NCBI GenBank assembly: GCA_030704615.1
Contig: CM060731.1
Coordinates: 27,156,001-27,220,000, forward strand
Source: Takakia lepidozioides
Lineage: Eukaryota; Streptophyta; Takakiopsida; Takakiales; Takakiaceae
Direction of reading: 5' to 3'
Length of the DNA: 64,000 nucleotides
A program made the translations under genes and the position numbers. Under the pieces are notes generated by a model. That model worked only from the letters and a program-made list of their open reading frames with translations. It had not been told where the DNA came from and ran no database searches. Below, in pieces: positions 12,916-25,600 of this stretch. Each line of letters opens with the position of its first letter. Within the stretch, counting starts at the first letter, position 1.

Positions 12916-15900
12916 TTGATGTCCTTTAACATAAGATCATGGAACATTAGGGGCATTGGGTCAGGTGCCACTGCCCCTAAGAGATCTAGGGTAAAAAGAT
13001 GGGCGTCTTCTTTGCTTTCAGACAACTCCATAATCTTCTTGCAAGAACATAAATTGAATGATTCAAAGATTGCTTTATTAGGTCAGCTGATTTGGCCTTC
13101 TAATCTTGCATGGTGGAATAGAACGGTGCTAGATTCGAGAGGTGGAACAGCAGTCCTGATCTCCCCAAGTCTGGCCAGCCACATCTCCGATATGGACACC
13201 TGGATGATTGGTCGTGCGCAATTTGGCAAGCTCTCAATGCCTGGGTCAGGCAGTAACATTGGTTTCATAAATATTTTATGCCCCCATTGCAGATAGAATC
13301 TTCTTTTGGCAAATGCTTCATTCTAAGATCTTATCATTTCCTAACATTGACCAGTGGATTCTGGCTGGGGATTTCAATATTACAGATAGGACAGATGATA
13401 GGATAGATCCTGCATCAGCCAGCCCGTCCCCTGACGAGTTGAGTGCTTGGGAAGCTCTGTGTTTTTCTGTTGGTCTCATTGATGCCTCCATACCTAGGGA
13501 TAACGAGCTGCGTTTCTCATGGACTAACTGCAGGACACCTCCCGGATCTGGTCATGGCCAGGCTGGATAGAGTGTATTGTACATCGGGCATCATATCATG
13601 GGCAAGCCCTTCTCCCCTGGGACCTGTGCTGCCTGACTTCGATCATGCGGAGATTAGGACTTGCTTCACTGTTCCAGGATATAGAGCTAAAGGGAGGGGG
13701 TTTTTCAAGTTGAATCCATCCTTGCTCAAGTCTCTAGTGTTAGTTGAAGTCCTCTCTAAAGTCTGGTCCTCCTTCGGTAATCAGTATGAGTCTCACACTC
13801 TTAGATTCCTTTCAAAGCTGCAGGCAGTTCGAACTAGGTCTCAAGAGCTCTCTAGAGACTTTGCCCTGGCTAGATCTCACAAAGAAAAATGTCTCATCAA
13901 ATGCCTTCATCTTTGCCAGCAACTGCTGGAAAACAAAGATGAAGGTCCTTCCACTCTGATGAATTACAACACAGCCAAGGCCAATCCGTGGAAATTTAGA
14001 CAGGACAAGGAGAATGCTCTTCGACACAAGGCTGGTGTTAACTGGTCCCTTAAAGGTGAGAAAATGTCCAAATACTTTTTTATCAAAGCAAGGCAAAGAA
14101 GAATGGCCTCTTCAATTGCGTCTTTGATAGGCCCAGATGGGTCTCCTGCTTCCTCCCCTAAGATTATGGCATCTACTGTTGAGCAACATTTTGCCTCTCT
14201 TTTCTCCAAGAGGGCTCCCTCTGCTGAGGCTGTAATGGCTTCGGAGGTTGTTCTCAGTCACATCCCTTCTCTTCTCTCGGATCAGGATAAGGTGGCTCTG
14301 TCCTCCCCTCTCTCAGACCTAGAGCTTGCCAAAGCTATGCAGTCTCTACATTCTGGGAAAATGCCAGGTCTTGACGGCTTGCCAATTGAATTGTTTGCGG
14401 CTCTCTGGTCCACTATTGTTGATGATTTTGTTGCTATGGCCCAAGATGTCTTGCAGAAGGGCATCATGCCATCTCAGATATCTGAGGGACTTATCACCTT
14501 AATCTTCAAAAAAAGGGACAGAAACCTCATCTCCAATTATCGTCCAATCACACTCTTAAACTCTACTTACAAAATCATTGCTAAGCACTGGCTCTACGAT
14601 TGCAACCAATTCTCTCCCGTATCATTCGGCCTGAGCAATCTGGATTTCTCAAAGGCAGAATGATACTGGATAATATTCTGCTCATCAAGGAAGCAATGCA
14701 CAAGGCCAAGTGCTCGGAGCAGCCATTGGCAATCCTAATGCTAGATTTTGAAAAAGCATTTGATAATATTGATTGGGACTTTCTCCAAAAAATCCTAGCT
14801 AAGATGGGGATCCCCTAGTCCTTCTCTAGATGGAATCACTTGTTGCTTGACTCCGCATCCAGCAAAGTATCTGTAAATGGAGTTATCTCTAGACCATTCT
14901 GTCTTCACAGATCAGTGAGGCAGGGTTGCCCGTTGGCCCAGTACGTCTTCCTCATAGCGGCGGATGCCCTTGGTCATTACCTTAATGCTAGGCAAGACAT
15001 TGTTGGCCTAAAGGTGCATCAAGGAAAATTGATTAAAATCTCCATGTACGCTAATGATACCACGCTACTGCTGAACAATGAGGACTTGCCCAATATAGAT
15101 AGAGCCCGGGAAGCTCTGCAGCTATTCTGTATGGCCTCAGGACTCAAAGTGAACTGGAACAAGTCGGTGGGTCTTCTTTCAGAACTGCCTCCATCCTCAG
15201 ACAAACAACATGGAAACCCCTGGGGAATGTTGGCCTACGTTGGCTTCCACCAGGTACAGCTCATACGCTGCTAGGTTTCCAGGTTGGGAACTGATGATCA
15301 GAGGTTTGAACCAACCAAAAGCTTAGAGCCAAGTTGGCCTTTTGGAGTTCAGCTATGTTGTCCATGGCAGGAAGGGCTCTACTTCTGAACCAAATTCTTC
15401 TTGTGTCAGTTTGGTATCCAGCTTCGGTTTGGTCCCCGGGTTGTAAGTTGATTGACAAGATCAAATCCATGATGAGGAACTTTCTGTGGGGAGCCAACCG
15501 GCAACACCCGACCAAACGAGCTCTAGTCTCCTGGAACCATCTGTGTAGACCAAAAAAAGAGGGGGGATTGGGTTTAATAGATCCCTCTTTGCAAATAATT
15601 GCCATTTTGGCTAAATGGACCGCAAGAGCGCTTCGTTTGGGAGATAGCCCATGGTGTGAGTTAGTAAGGCAACACATGGTGCTCTCATGTCCTCCCAATT
15701 CACCTTCTTGGGTCCCCTCGCTCAAATGGCTAGTCCATGGCAATGGAAAGTCTAAAGGCTCCGGCTCTGAGGCATGGAACTCAATATGGGAAGCTTGGAA
15801 AATTCTTAGTCCGCATTTGACTAAAAGAAGAGTAGCCTGTTTTGAAGAGGCAGTCAAGTGTTTGGTAATGTTAATCTTGACTATGGGCCTCTGATTACCC

Positions 15901-16754
15901 TTCACAAGAAGTGGGCCACTTGGAGCCAAGGGCCTCTCTCATGGAGCCAATGTCTGGGAAAATGGTCAATTCCTAGACCCCTCTTTGCTATCCTCCTTGG
16001 TCTCTGCTTTGTCAATCAAACATGGATGGGACCACATCAAGGCAGGAGTCTCATATGTCCAGCCACTATTGGAAGGAGGTGGTTGCACGGACACCGATCT
16101 TCCCTGTTGGTTTGGGTGCTCGAATGGTGTTACGAATGTGGCTCTTTTGGCATTAGGCTCCTCGGACACACACTGGCTGGGGCTACGTTTTGCCTTGTCC
16201 TATAATGGAATGTTAACCTACAATGACGTGGGGGATTCGCACAAGGACTTGGCATATAGAATTAGAGTGTTGGACTACACCTCCGGTGCTCCTGACTCCA
16301 AGCCTCCCCCAGGTGACGAGTGCAGTTGGGCCCGTTCAGCATCCATGCTTTGGTTCCTATGCTTCCCTCTCAGCAGGTTGCAATTCGATCCAGGGGAGTG
16401 GACTTGGATGGATAAAAAGAAATCCCCATTGCTGGGATACACTGTCAGAGCAGGCTATAGGTTGCTCCTTGGGCAGGCCAATTTCTCTGCGAAGTGGAAT
16501 AGAAAATGGACCTTCAGCCTGCAGCCTTCGGCAGGAACAAGGTTTGGAAAAACATTTGGCTCAAACAGCGCTCGGCCAAAATTTGTGCTTTCTTGTGGAA
16601 GATTGCCAACATGATCCTTCCAATGGCTGCTTCATTTCCAGATCAGGATCAATGTTGCAAGCTCTGCAACAACAATATCTTGGAAACCATGGAGCATGCT
16701 CTTGTTGAATGTCATATTTCTGCTCGAACATGGCGGCTGGTTTCGGGACTCTGA
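12916..16754 (+). pseudogene. L1 ORF2: AP endonuclease - reverse transcriptase - zinc knuckle
   Basis: The endonuclease begins at 12916 with SFNIRSWNIRG, then FLQEHK (catalytic Glu), RGGTAVLI, and in the next frame WILAGDFN and LRFSWTN, continuing to LDRVYC and DFDHAEI. The reverse transcriptase follows (13443-14663, then 14600-15274) with GLDGLPIELF, NYRPITLLNSTYKIIAK, QSGFLKGRMILDNI, LDFEKAFDNIDW and SVRQGCPLA. The catalytic box reads MYANDTTLL (15046-15072), so the first Asp of the ADD motif is Asn. The C-terminal part has FLWGA at about 15485 and a zinc knuckle (CKLC, then H and C) at about 16650-16715. Frame changes near 13290, 13560, 14600 and 15280 and a stop at 14816 break the protein. 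Confidence 0.85.
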
Positions 16755-17159
16755 TACAAACTGGAGGCACCAGAAGCTGCGAGTCTCCAAGTCCAAAGCT
16801 CAGCTGGATTTTGGGATTTAGGCTAAGATACTGGTGTATTGATGCTAGTACATCAATACTTTTTCCTTGTCTCCAGATCTTCTTCCTTAAGTGTGGTAGT
16901 TAGAGAAGCAACTTCTCCTGTGCCATGCTTATCTTTGACAGTTATGGAGCTTTTATTTCCAGCTTTTCTCCCCGCTTCCCTGTGCTACTGGGTGTTCCCC
17001 ATGCGATACACTTACACGGTACCCCCTGGAGGTTATATTTTCTTCCTGTCTGTTTTCCTACTTTTTATAATAAAGCTCCCAGGGCCTCCGCTCCCTGTTT
17101 GCCTAAAAAGAAAAAAGAAAAAGAAAAAAAAAATCTTGAAAAAAAACATCAGGAGTGAG

Positions 17160-18250
17160 TGAATTAGGGCCTTCTCGACTAGCAATATCATGTTTTCAAT
17201 CTCTTAGAAAAATGGAGCTTTTAGCCCACATGACCTTTTTTCCAAATATAGTTCCAAATCAATTTTCAGAGAAGAGGTTTGTTTGAGAATGGAGCCCGTT
17301 TGGAATCCCATTTGCTGATTAAAAAATGTGAGAGAACAACACTCTGTATCTCAATTCATAAAATAGGAAACCAACGAAACAAATAAAATAAAATAAAACC
17401 CAACCATGGTGAGTTCATTTTCAATCACTTAGATAGAACTCGAGAAGTGACATAAGTGTTTTAAAAAATCAGACCAACTTTATATGTCTTAGATCTATTC
17501 CAGACTGACCACTGCATGGAAAGGATTAGTTATCTATTTCTAGTTCTACTAATGAGATGTCAAACAAGTCGTTGCTATGAGCAATCCCACTGCTTTCAAA
17601 ATAACTAAATTGGGTTATGTTAAAAAAACTATTAACCCAAGGCTTTGCACGTTAGCAATTTGAAAGACAAATAAAATGTCATGCGGTTGTCTTCTATGAC
17701 ACCCATTTTAGACCTAGAGTGTTTAGGTCTTGAGGTCTTGTCCATGAAGGTATGGTGAATGTCAAGGAGTTGAGATTTTAAGTTTTAACCATCTATTCCA
17801 ACCACGTCCGATTTTTATGTCCAGAATCAGTCTTCCTCGCGACGTCCAGACCATGGTGTCTGAGCAGCGAAGGAGTTTGACCATCTAGAGGCAAGAGTCG
17901 TCATTTTTTCCCAATTTACCAAGGACCTCGAGGCCTTGCAAAAATCACTTAAAACTCGCATATTTTCCTTTTACACGTTTTAAGTAATAAATGTTTTTTA
18001 AACTTGAGCACTTAGAAATCGTTTACATACATAGATATTTTTAGGTTGATATGTCCTTATGTTTGGGAATAGCATTCAACGATACATTTTTTCCAGATTG
18101 TTATTGTCGCACATATAAAAGTCAATGTAGCAAACCTCACTCTGCAACAAGGGATTTATCACCAATGTACTTCAATGAGTAGTAAAAAATGAGTAATATG
18201 TATTGTAATGTTATGACTTATCACTAAGCATATATTGTCTTTTCTTGCCT
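17160..18250. other. AT-rich DNA without a supported gene
   Basis: I see no coding motif, tRNA-like box or clear terminal repeat between the LINE A-tail and the RT fragment at 18.25 kb. Confidence 0.45.
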
Positions 18251-18489
18251 CTAGCATAAAACTAAGACAATCAATGTACAAAGATGAATGGGGAGAGGGG
18301 ACATCCTTGCTTTACCATCCTCTGTAGGAGAAAAGGTTTGGCTAAACTTCCATCAATAATAACTTTACTGGAGACTACGAAAAATGAAATTTGGATCCAA
18401 ATAAGAAATCTATGTTTCCTAAGACCCATTAAAAAGAACCAATTTATTTGATGGAATGTTTTTTCAAAATCCAACATGATGAAAACCAA
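18250..18489 (-). pseudogene. LINE reverse transcriptase fragment
   Basis: The minus strand encodes about 72 residues spanning RT motifs: MLDFEKTFHQINWFFL (a FEKAFDxxxW equivalent), then KVIIDGS and MVKQGCPLSPFIF (an RQGCPLSP equivalent). This is one short piece of an L1-type RT, clearly older than the 10.5-kb LINE. It has no complete domain and no function. Confidence 0.75.
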
Positions 18490-18734
18490 TGGTTGATGTA
18501 TGAGTGGTACATGTGGCCGGTCAATACCTCATTGATGTTGTCCAATGCTTGTCTACCCCGACTCCTTGATAGGGATGGGACGAGAGGTTTGTTTTAATAT
18601 ATTAGAAAAGCCTAGAGGGACATTATAATTCATGCCATTTTTACAATTGTATTAAAAATAAGCTTTTATGAACCATGGCACGTCCCAACAATACCACTCC
18701 AAACAAGTAGAAAATTTGAACATTGTCTCACTTG

Positions 18735-18955
18735 GGTGGCACACAACGTAAAAAGAAGAAGGAAGACTTTTGCCAAAACAAGCATGACGTATAGTGTCCC
18801 TTCACCCCCGAAAAGCTATTGCCTTCCATTTGGAAGGTGGACACCTTTTACTGGCCATAATCGGCGCAACATTGTTGCCCAATCCTCACCCAATGGCTCG
18901 AACGTCCCAAGCTACCCACTCAATACGTAACTAGTTGACCCATGTAAAGTCATAG
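18735..18955 (-). repeat. tRNA-derived SINE, family A, 3' half (copy 2)
   Basis: The minus strand matches the 3' half of the 32.3-kb SINE: tcaactagttacgtattgag, then a ggtgtccaccttccaa block. The tRNA-like head is missing. Confidence 0.5.
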
Positions 18956-19159
18956 GGATAATTGGAGAAAATTTCCTTTTATGGATCAGGGTGGTGCCAA
19001 CTCAGATGACATGATGCATTTCATTAATCCACAAAAATTTGGTCGTTGTTCCATCAAACTGTGGTTTTTGATTTTTTTTAATAAAAACAAATCAGCAATA
19101 AAATTGTTATGGATGTCATAGGCGCACACGTAAAATACTATATATGTATTTCTGATGTA

Positions 19160-19500
19160 GCATTCGACATATGGCTGAGTGGTTATAACATAAGGCCGCT
19201 TACAAATGGTCATGGATTCAAAGCCATATAGGTATAGATTGGATGTCACCCATTATAGCCAATCCAACTATAAAAAGGGGATAAATGGGTCAACCGGTTA
19301 CTTAATGTGTGGGTTCCCATGAACTTTCAAGTCCTAGGGAAGGGTTGGACAATTGCATTGCACTAGTTACGACCGTTAAGTTACAAACAGAAGACGATAG
19401 TCATCCAAAGTGCCCGACACCATAAGCTACCCTTGCTTCAACAAAAGTCTATGTACATCTCTTTATTTTTAGTGTTGTAGTTCTTTTCAACAATGATATA
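19160..19500 (+). repeat. tRNA-derived SINE, family A (copy 3)
   Basis: It begins catatggctgagtggttata (box A-like) and has gtcatggattcaaagccata (box B-like). A ~260-bp body follows that aligns with the 32.3-kb copy (ttggatgtcacccattatag; ggttacttaatgtgtgggtt; cttgcttcaacaaaagtct). Confidence 0.7.
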
Positions 19501-19691
19501 TTAGTTTTTCATTCAAATGATTTAAATATTAATTTATATGTAAGAGCAGGACAGAGCTAGATCATTGAATCCTCGGTGTATCATACCTAACCATTGAAGG
19601 CCTATGTTTCACTTTGGAGCTTGCAAACTCTCATTAATATACTAATACGTTTAGAAGTATTTGTTACAAATCATTTGCACAGGTGTATACA

Positions 19692-19885
19692 ATGTCACAA
19701 AATCAAAAGCCATTGGAGTCAAGTGGAGACCTTGCTAGCGAAAGGCCTACTAGAACTTACCGAGACAAGCTGCCCCAAGAATATGCTGAAAAAGAGACAC
19801 AACCCGGTCTATTGCGGCGCGCTTCACATTCCATATCCATCGCTGCCAAAGACGTGATAGGGGCTGGGATCACAGCTATAACAAG
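19692..19885 (+). CDS. Candidate first exon of the cation-channel gene
   Basis: An ATG at 19692 opens about 64 residues (MSQNQKPLES at the start; SISIAAKDVIGAGITAITR near the end) and stops at a GT donor after 19885, leaving AG. The first confident channel exon starts at 27126 with G, so the split codon AGG (Arg) joins the two in frame. The stretch is hydrophilic, as expected for a cytoplasmic N-terminus. I see no homology to support it, and the link rests on phase and order only. It could be an unrelated open frame. Confidence 0.35.
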
Positions 19886-22598
19886 GTGTCGATCTCCTCT
19901 TCAGTCTAGTCAATCTTCTCAATATATATATCGTTGGTCTTTTCTTTTCTCACGGCAGTTATCTTAATCATAAGATTTTGCAAGCCAATGCCTTCAAAAT
20001 AAAAAATGGAAGTACCGATTGTGCACAAGCCAGACCAAACAAAACAGTAAAATGCCGATCATATTACATAGATAGTTTTGATTCTTGAAGAACTTCTTTT
20101 TCGTAGTTGCTCGAGTAAATTGCTCGAGATATAGGTTGAAATCACAAAGAGATTGTTTTCCACTAACAAGGAGAAAGAGTGTTAAATTACGGTTACCTAT
20201 CAAAGTCCAGCCAACAATCATGATCTTAAAGCTTTGGTAATGACATGTATGTCCAGATGTATCACAACGCTAGGGCTCATGTTATTACCTGTGTGTTGGC
20301 CGGTTATTTGATTTCTTTCGTAATCAGTGGTGAATCTGGTTATAATATTGTGAAATTAATAACCTCCACTTTTGATTTATCAACATTTTATGGCTACTTA
20401 TAACCTCCAGTTGCTTGCACCAAACTTTAAATAACCTCTGGTTTTCACCAAATAACCAATATGCATTTGGGGGTTCTTTTTGTAGGGTATAGATACATGT
20501 TGCTCCCTATCAGTTGCGTACTTGGTGTATGTTTATAAAGTACCATCTAGACGATTAAATATATGTAGTACACGGGTTGCTAATCGGGACTTGATAACAC
20601 TAATTATTATCAATGTTAGGCGGGTGAGCAAGTTGGATCCGGACATGCATTAGCCTCGGGCATGTCCAACCCAGTCCACCAGGGCTGCCATCTGTTATTT
20701 TATCCCGTGTACACTATGTACCCCAATTCATTTGGCCGGTTTGGGAAGGTCAGGCAACCCGACATTGTGGGAAGAGCCAATCAGTGGGGCCGCGGGAGGC
20801 TTGGAGAGGAGGGAAATGGCTCGACAGGGTGTACGCCTAGGCCAACATAGAAGTAGGAGGGTCGATGGGAGGTAGACAGCTGTCCAGTTTTTGTTATACG
20901 GCATCGGATGGGGTGGTGGGCCCAAGACATGTGCGTAAAGAACCTCATCATATTTTTCCTTTGTAGTTTGAGTATGCTTATCTGGACAAATTTTAGGGTA
21001 AGTACCATATATTTTGGGGAGTACCTTATATTTATAATTTGGGTGTAACGTACTCCTCCAAATATAACGTACTCCGTTAAAACTGGGATGATGTGATCAC
21101 CCATAAGCCCATCCTCCACTCCCTTGCAGCTCACCCTGGTTTATATAGGTTCTGAATATGGGCAATCGATATGGGATAATTCAAGCCCAATCAGATTGCA
21201 CCAGATAAGACGTAATATGTATGCTTCTTTACATAGGGTGAAAGCCTCGGCCCTCGGCCATTACGTGGTCCTCGGCCCTAGCTCTTGGGCTAGGGCCAAG
21301 GACCACGTAATGGCCTCGTGCTGAGGCTTTAGCCTACACAGAAGACACCTGTAGGCCCTCCTTCTACTTCTAGAGCTTTCCAAAAGCAGCGGGATGAGGC
21401 GGTGGGCCCCTTTCTAGAAGGCTCCACCATTGCCTCCAAAGACTATATAAGAGCATCTCCACGGTGCCACGACACTTGCCCGAAAACGGCAATCTAAGGG
21501 CGCCGGGTCCAAAAAAGTAGCGTAGCTTGCTCCATTGCTGATTCAGCCCGGTAGAATTGCTGTCGGGCCCGCCTTAAATCTGCCTCCCTCCCGGCACTTT
21601 TGCCAATCATGTTGGGACCCCGCCAACCACTCTACAGTAAATTTGTGAGTTAATGAGGTATGATCTCCTCAGTCAACGCGCCCAAGATTGTGATCGAGCG
21701 ACAGGCTTGCCTCGGGGCTCTCTGCCGGGTCTGCTACCGTCCCAACCGTGCAGTGTCAGCCAACCAGTCCTTGTAAAAAATACCGTTGCCCCTGTAACCT
21801 GGGTATATAACGTTTGACGGGTCGTGCTTACTGTGGAGATGCTCTGGGTAAGGGGTATACATTCTATTAGGTTCCTTCCGCCTCCCTTTGGTGGGCTCTA
21901 CAAGCAGGGCCTCCTTAGAAAATAAAAATTTGGAACCATCATCTAATTAAAAACTCTCTTACCATACACTGAACTCTAAACTTGTTTCACAAAACTACCT
22001 AAGCAAGCATGGGGAATGCTTGCGCGTGAGCCTAGCCGCGTGAGCCTATGAGCGTGTGAGCCCAGCCAGGCTCACGCCACGTCAGCAAGGTTTCCCACGT
22101 GCAGGACCTAATTCCGCGGATGCCACCTATTTCCGCGGAACTGTATGCGACTACCACGCCCCAGATTTGCCAACATTAATTTCCGAGAAGTCTCATCCCT
22201 CATCCAAATCTTAGTCGGATGAGAAATCACGGGTGGTTTGTGGATGATTTTTGTCCACGGGCACAGGATATTTCAGAGAGTACAATGTCATGTTGCGTAA
22301 TGAACACGAAGGAGAATGAGTTTGTTCTAACGAAGTTCCGTCCCCCCAATTCACATCCACTTTCATTGATAGACGTTCTCCAGACAAACACCAGGAAATC
22401 CCTAAAGCGTCTTTGCGGTTTGTGAAAAAACATGGTGCAGAACAGGTTGGCAAGACTTGCAATGTAAGACACGAAACGAAGAACAATAGGGCCAGCAACT
22501 ATACAAAATACAAAAAACAGTCCTAAAAAAAGAATACTTTCATTTCTCAAATCAAGGTTGTGTCAACGCAAGGTTGATTTGCATCACCCTCCCAGGAG

Positions 22599-22645
<47 letters not shown>

Positions 22646-25600
22646 TTCATTTCTGAAATCAAGGTTGCGTCAACGCAAGGTTGATTTGCATCCCCCCCCA
22701 GGGAAAAAAATCAAATCAAATCCAAAAATCCAAAAATCCAAAAAATGATGCTTTCATTTCTCAAATCAAGGTTGCATCAACGCAAGGTTGAATTGCATCA
22801 CTCCCCAAGGAGGAAAAAAAAAAAACAAATCTTCAAAAAATGATGCTTTCATTCTCAAATCAAGGTTGCGTCAACGCAAGGTTGATTTGCATCACCCCCG
22901 CCCCCCAGGGAGGAAGAAAAAATAAAAATAAAAAAAAAAAAAAACAAAAAAATGATGCTTTCATTTCTCAAATCAAGGTTGAGTCAACGCAAGGTTGATT
23001 TGCATCACCCCCAGGGAGAAATAAAATAAAATTGGGGCTCACGCCACATCAGCACCAGCGCCACGTCAGCGCTATGAGCGTAGGCTCACGCCACATCACC
23101 ATTGTGCTCACACGCTCACACGCCAGGCTCACACGGTAGCGTCGTTGAGCAAGCATGTATGGCACATGTCTACGGGCCAAGGACTTTAATACATGAGTGA
23201 TAAGATAAAAATGTGGTTTTGGCCGGGGTCTGCCCCACAAGCTTGGCTACATAGGGCGCCTGGCTTGGAGCCCGGGCTTAGTACTTGGGCTTCATGTCCT
23301 AGATTGCAAAGTGGCCGGGGCAACTTTGGGGATTCTTCTTGATTTCCAATCGTGTGAGAAGATTGGAGTCTAGAGATGAGTTTTCTTGAAGTTCTAAGGA
23401 AGTTCTGAGGAAGTTCTGCAATTCGAAGATCTGTTGTGGGGAAATGCGAGAATCTGAGAGTGTGCCATTGCACTTGCAAGGAGGATGATGACCGTCCATT
23501 TCTAGGTGGCTGACCACAATGGTTCTCAAATAAGTTATCGATGGTTTCCATAGCTACCACATGGTACAAGACATGGAGCTAGGTAGTCTGGACTCCAGGC
23601 CAGATCCCCTACGACCCTAGGCACCCTAGTCTTAGGGGGCCACACTCAAGCCTAGACCACAATTTCAGATACATCATTCATCTACTAAGGGGTTTAGGGC
23701 CGGGTTCCATGGGCACTCCCAAGCCCCCCCCTCCCAAGGGGGCGCCCTCAGTAAGGAATCGTCAGGCTTAAAAATGAAAAGGGGTGGTTCCATGAAGAGG
23801 TTTCCATTCACCCCTCTAGAAATCTTTGGCACCAATTGTTGTGGGCCCATGACATAATAATTGACAATTAATATAAGTTTTAGTCCACACACTCAAACAT
23901 ACTCATGGCTTCAAGGTCTCCACCGACCTACCCCATATACCCCCTCCTCTACCTCATAGTGCCATTACCCCTGCTACCCGCCCACTTCCCAAAGTCAACC
24001 TGAGTAAAACCTGGATTAAAGCACCCCTCTGCCCACCCCTGCCCCCTCACCTGCACCAACCACCTCACCGCCGTGTTACCACCATATGCCTCTCAAGTAC
24101 ACACCGCTTCATTCCCATTACACTGATGGTTCCCACATAGGATCCAACGCCGGGTACGGCGTTTATCACGCCGCTTTGAACCAAGGCACAGCTGCTAGAC
24201 TCCCTGGGCCTGCTACCATACTCCGTGCAGAGCTTATGGCCATCTACGTAGCCCTCTCCCAACTATCCTCCCCCCCCCCCCCCCCCCCCCCACTATATCT
24301 TCACAACTATAGCCAGACTTGCCATAGACTTGGGCCAACCCATCCACTTTCTAAAAGTCCGGTCACATACCGGTATAGCTGGCAATGAGGAGGCTGACCT
24401 CCTCGCTCAAGCTGGCGCTCTCGAGCCCCTCATCAATCCCATCAATGATCTTATCCACGTTGCGCACACCCATCCATTTTGGCTAATACAACCCATTCCA
24501 AAACCTTCCAGACCCTAAACCTATACGTAACCTCTTCTCCATCCTCACTAAAGAAGCCACTTAGCAAGCTAGGGCATCTATGAGTCACACCAAAATCCAC
24601 ATTAAAAAATGGACACTCTCCACCATACTCCATCATAAACTATCCAACTATTTCTGGCAATCCAAAGCTACGACTAATGCTCAAATTAAACAAACGCTTA
24701 AGCAATACATGGGCCATCAGCGCAAATACGTCTTCTGGCCATGCTTATTTCCCTCACCAAACTGCCCTCTATGCTTGCACACCCACCAGGTCAGAGACAC
24801 ATGGCCGCATCTTCTGAGCCAATGTACCCATCCGGTCATCCATGGCCTACATATTACCCGTCATAACCAGACGGTCTGCCACATCCACAAACTTCTTATG
24901 CAATGCTCCGAAACCCACTGGTTCTCACCTATCAATGTAGGCACCTACCAGGGTAAACCTCCAGACCATACTGTCCCGTCATGGTTACTCCCATGCCTAT
25001 GTCCACGCTCTCCTTGCACCTGCCTGGCCAGGCTATGCCCCGACATCCTGCTTGTTCACGGCCTACCCATTAATACCCAGCCGCTCTCCTCCCCATCCCC
25101 ACATATAACCATCTATTTTATCGAATTCACATATTGCCACGATCGATACCCCTCCTCCTCCATTTTGGAAAAACGGCAAAAGTATGCACCACTTATCCTT
25201 GCTCTCCGTCGTAGGGGCTGGAATACCGGCCCCCTCTTTGTTATTACGGCCGGCACTCAGGGAGGTATCCACAATGCTAGCATAGCGGCACTACACGATA
25301 ACTTCCACATCCCAATATCCCCTATCCATAAATGCTTTAAAGCAATTCACCTCACAGCCCTCAGATCTCTCACAGCTATCATTACAAATAAGCAGAAACT
25401 AGAGTCCAACCCCCTCTTGGCTTCCTAATTAATTCCCACATATACCCCAAATCCCAGGGGTACCCTCAAGCCCTATGTACCCTCTAGTACCTGATCTATC
25501 CCCTGGACACCCGCATTACTTATAGGGCCCACCCCCAAAAGGGGGCAGTAGCCGCAAGGCGAAGTGGCTCTTAGTTACGCTGGCCTCGGCCGGAGTCTTC

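Larger units (their letters stand above)
10540..17152 (+). mobile_element. L1-type non-LTR retrotransposon, nearly full length, inactive
   Basis: This ~6.6-kb unit is much richer in GC than its AT-rich flanks. It has a pyrimidine-rich 5' region (10540-11040), an ORF1-like region with a CCHC knuckle, and an ORF2 with APE-type endonuclease, reverse transcriptase and a C-terminal zinc-knuckle domain. It ends in an A-rich tail (17105-17150). That order is the plant L1 clade layout. Several frameshifts, a stop and an altered catalytic motif in RT indicate it is dead. I could not identify a target-site duplication by eye, so the exact 5' end is approximate. Confidence 0.85.

Noticed and set aside
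22536-23030. CRISPR-like array
   Set aside because: The spacers are A-rich runs and the setting is eukaryotic; it is a tandem repeat.
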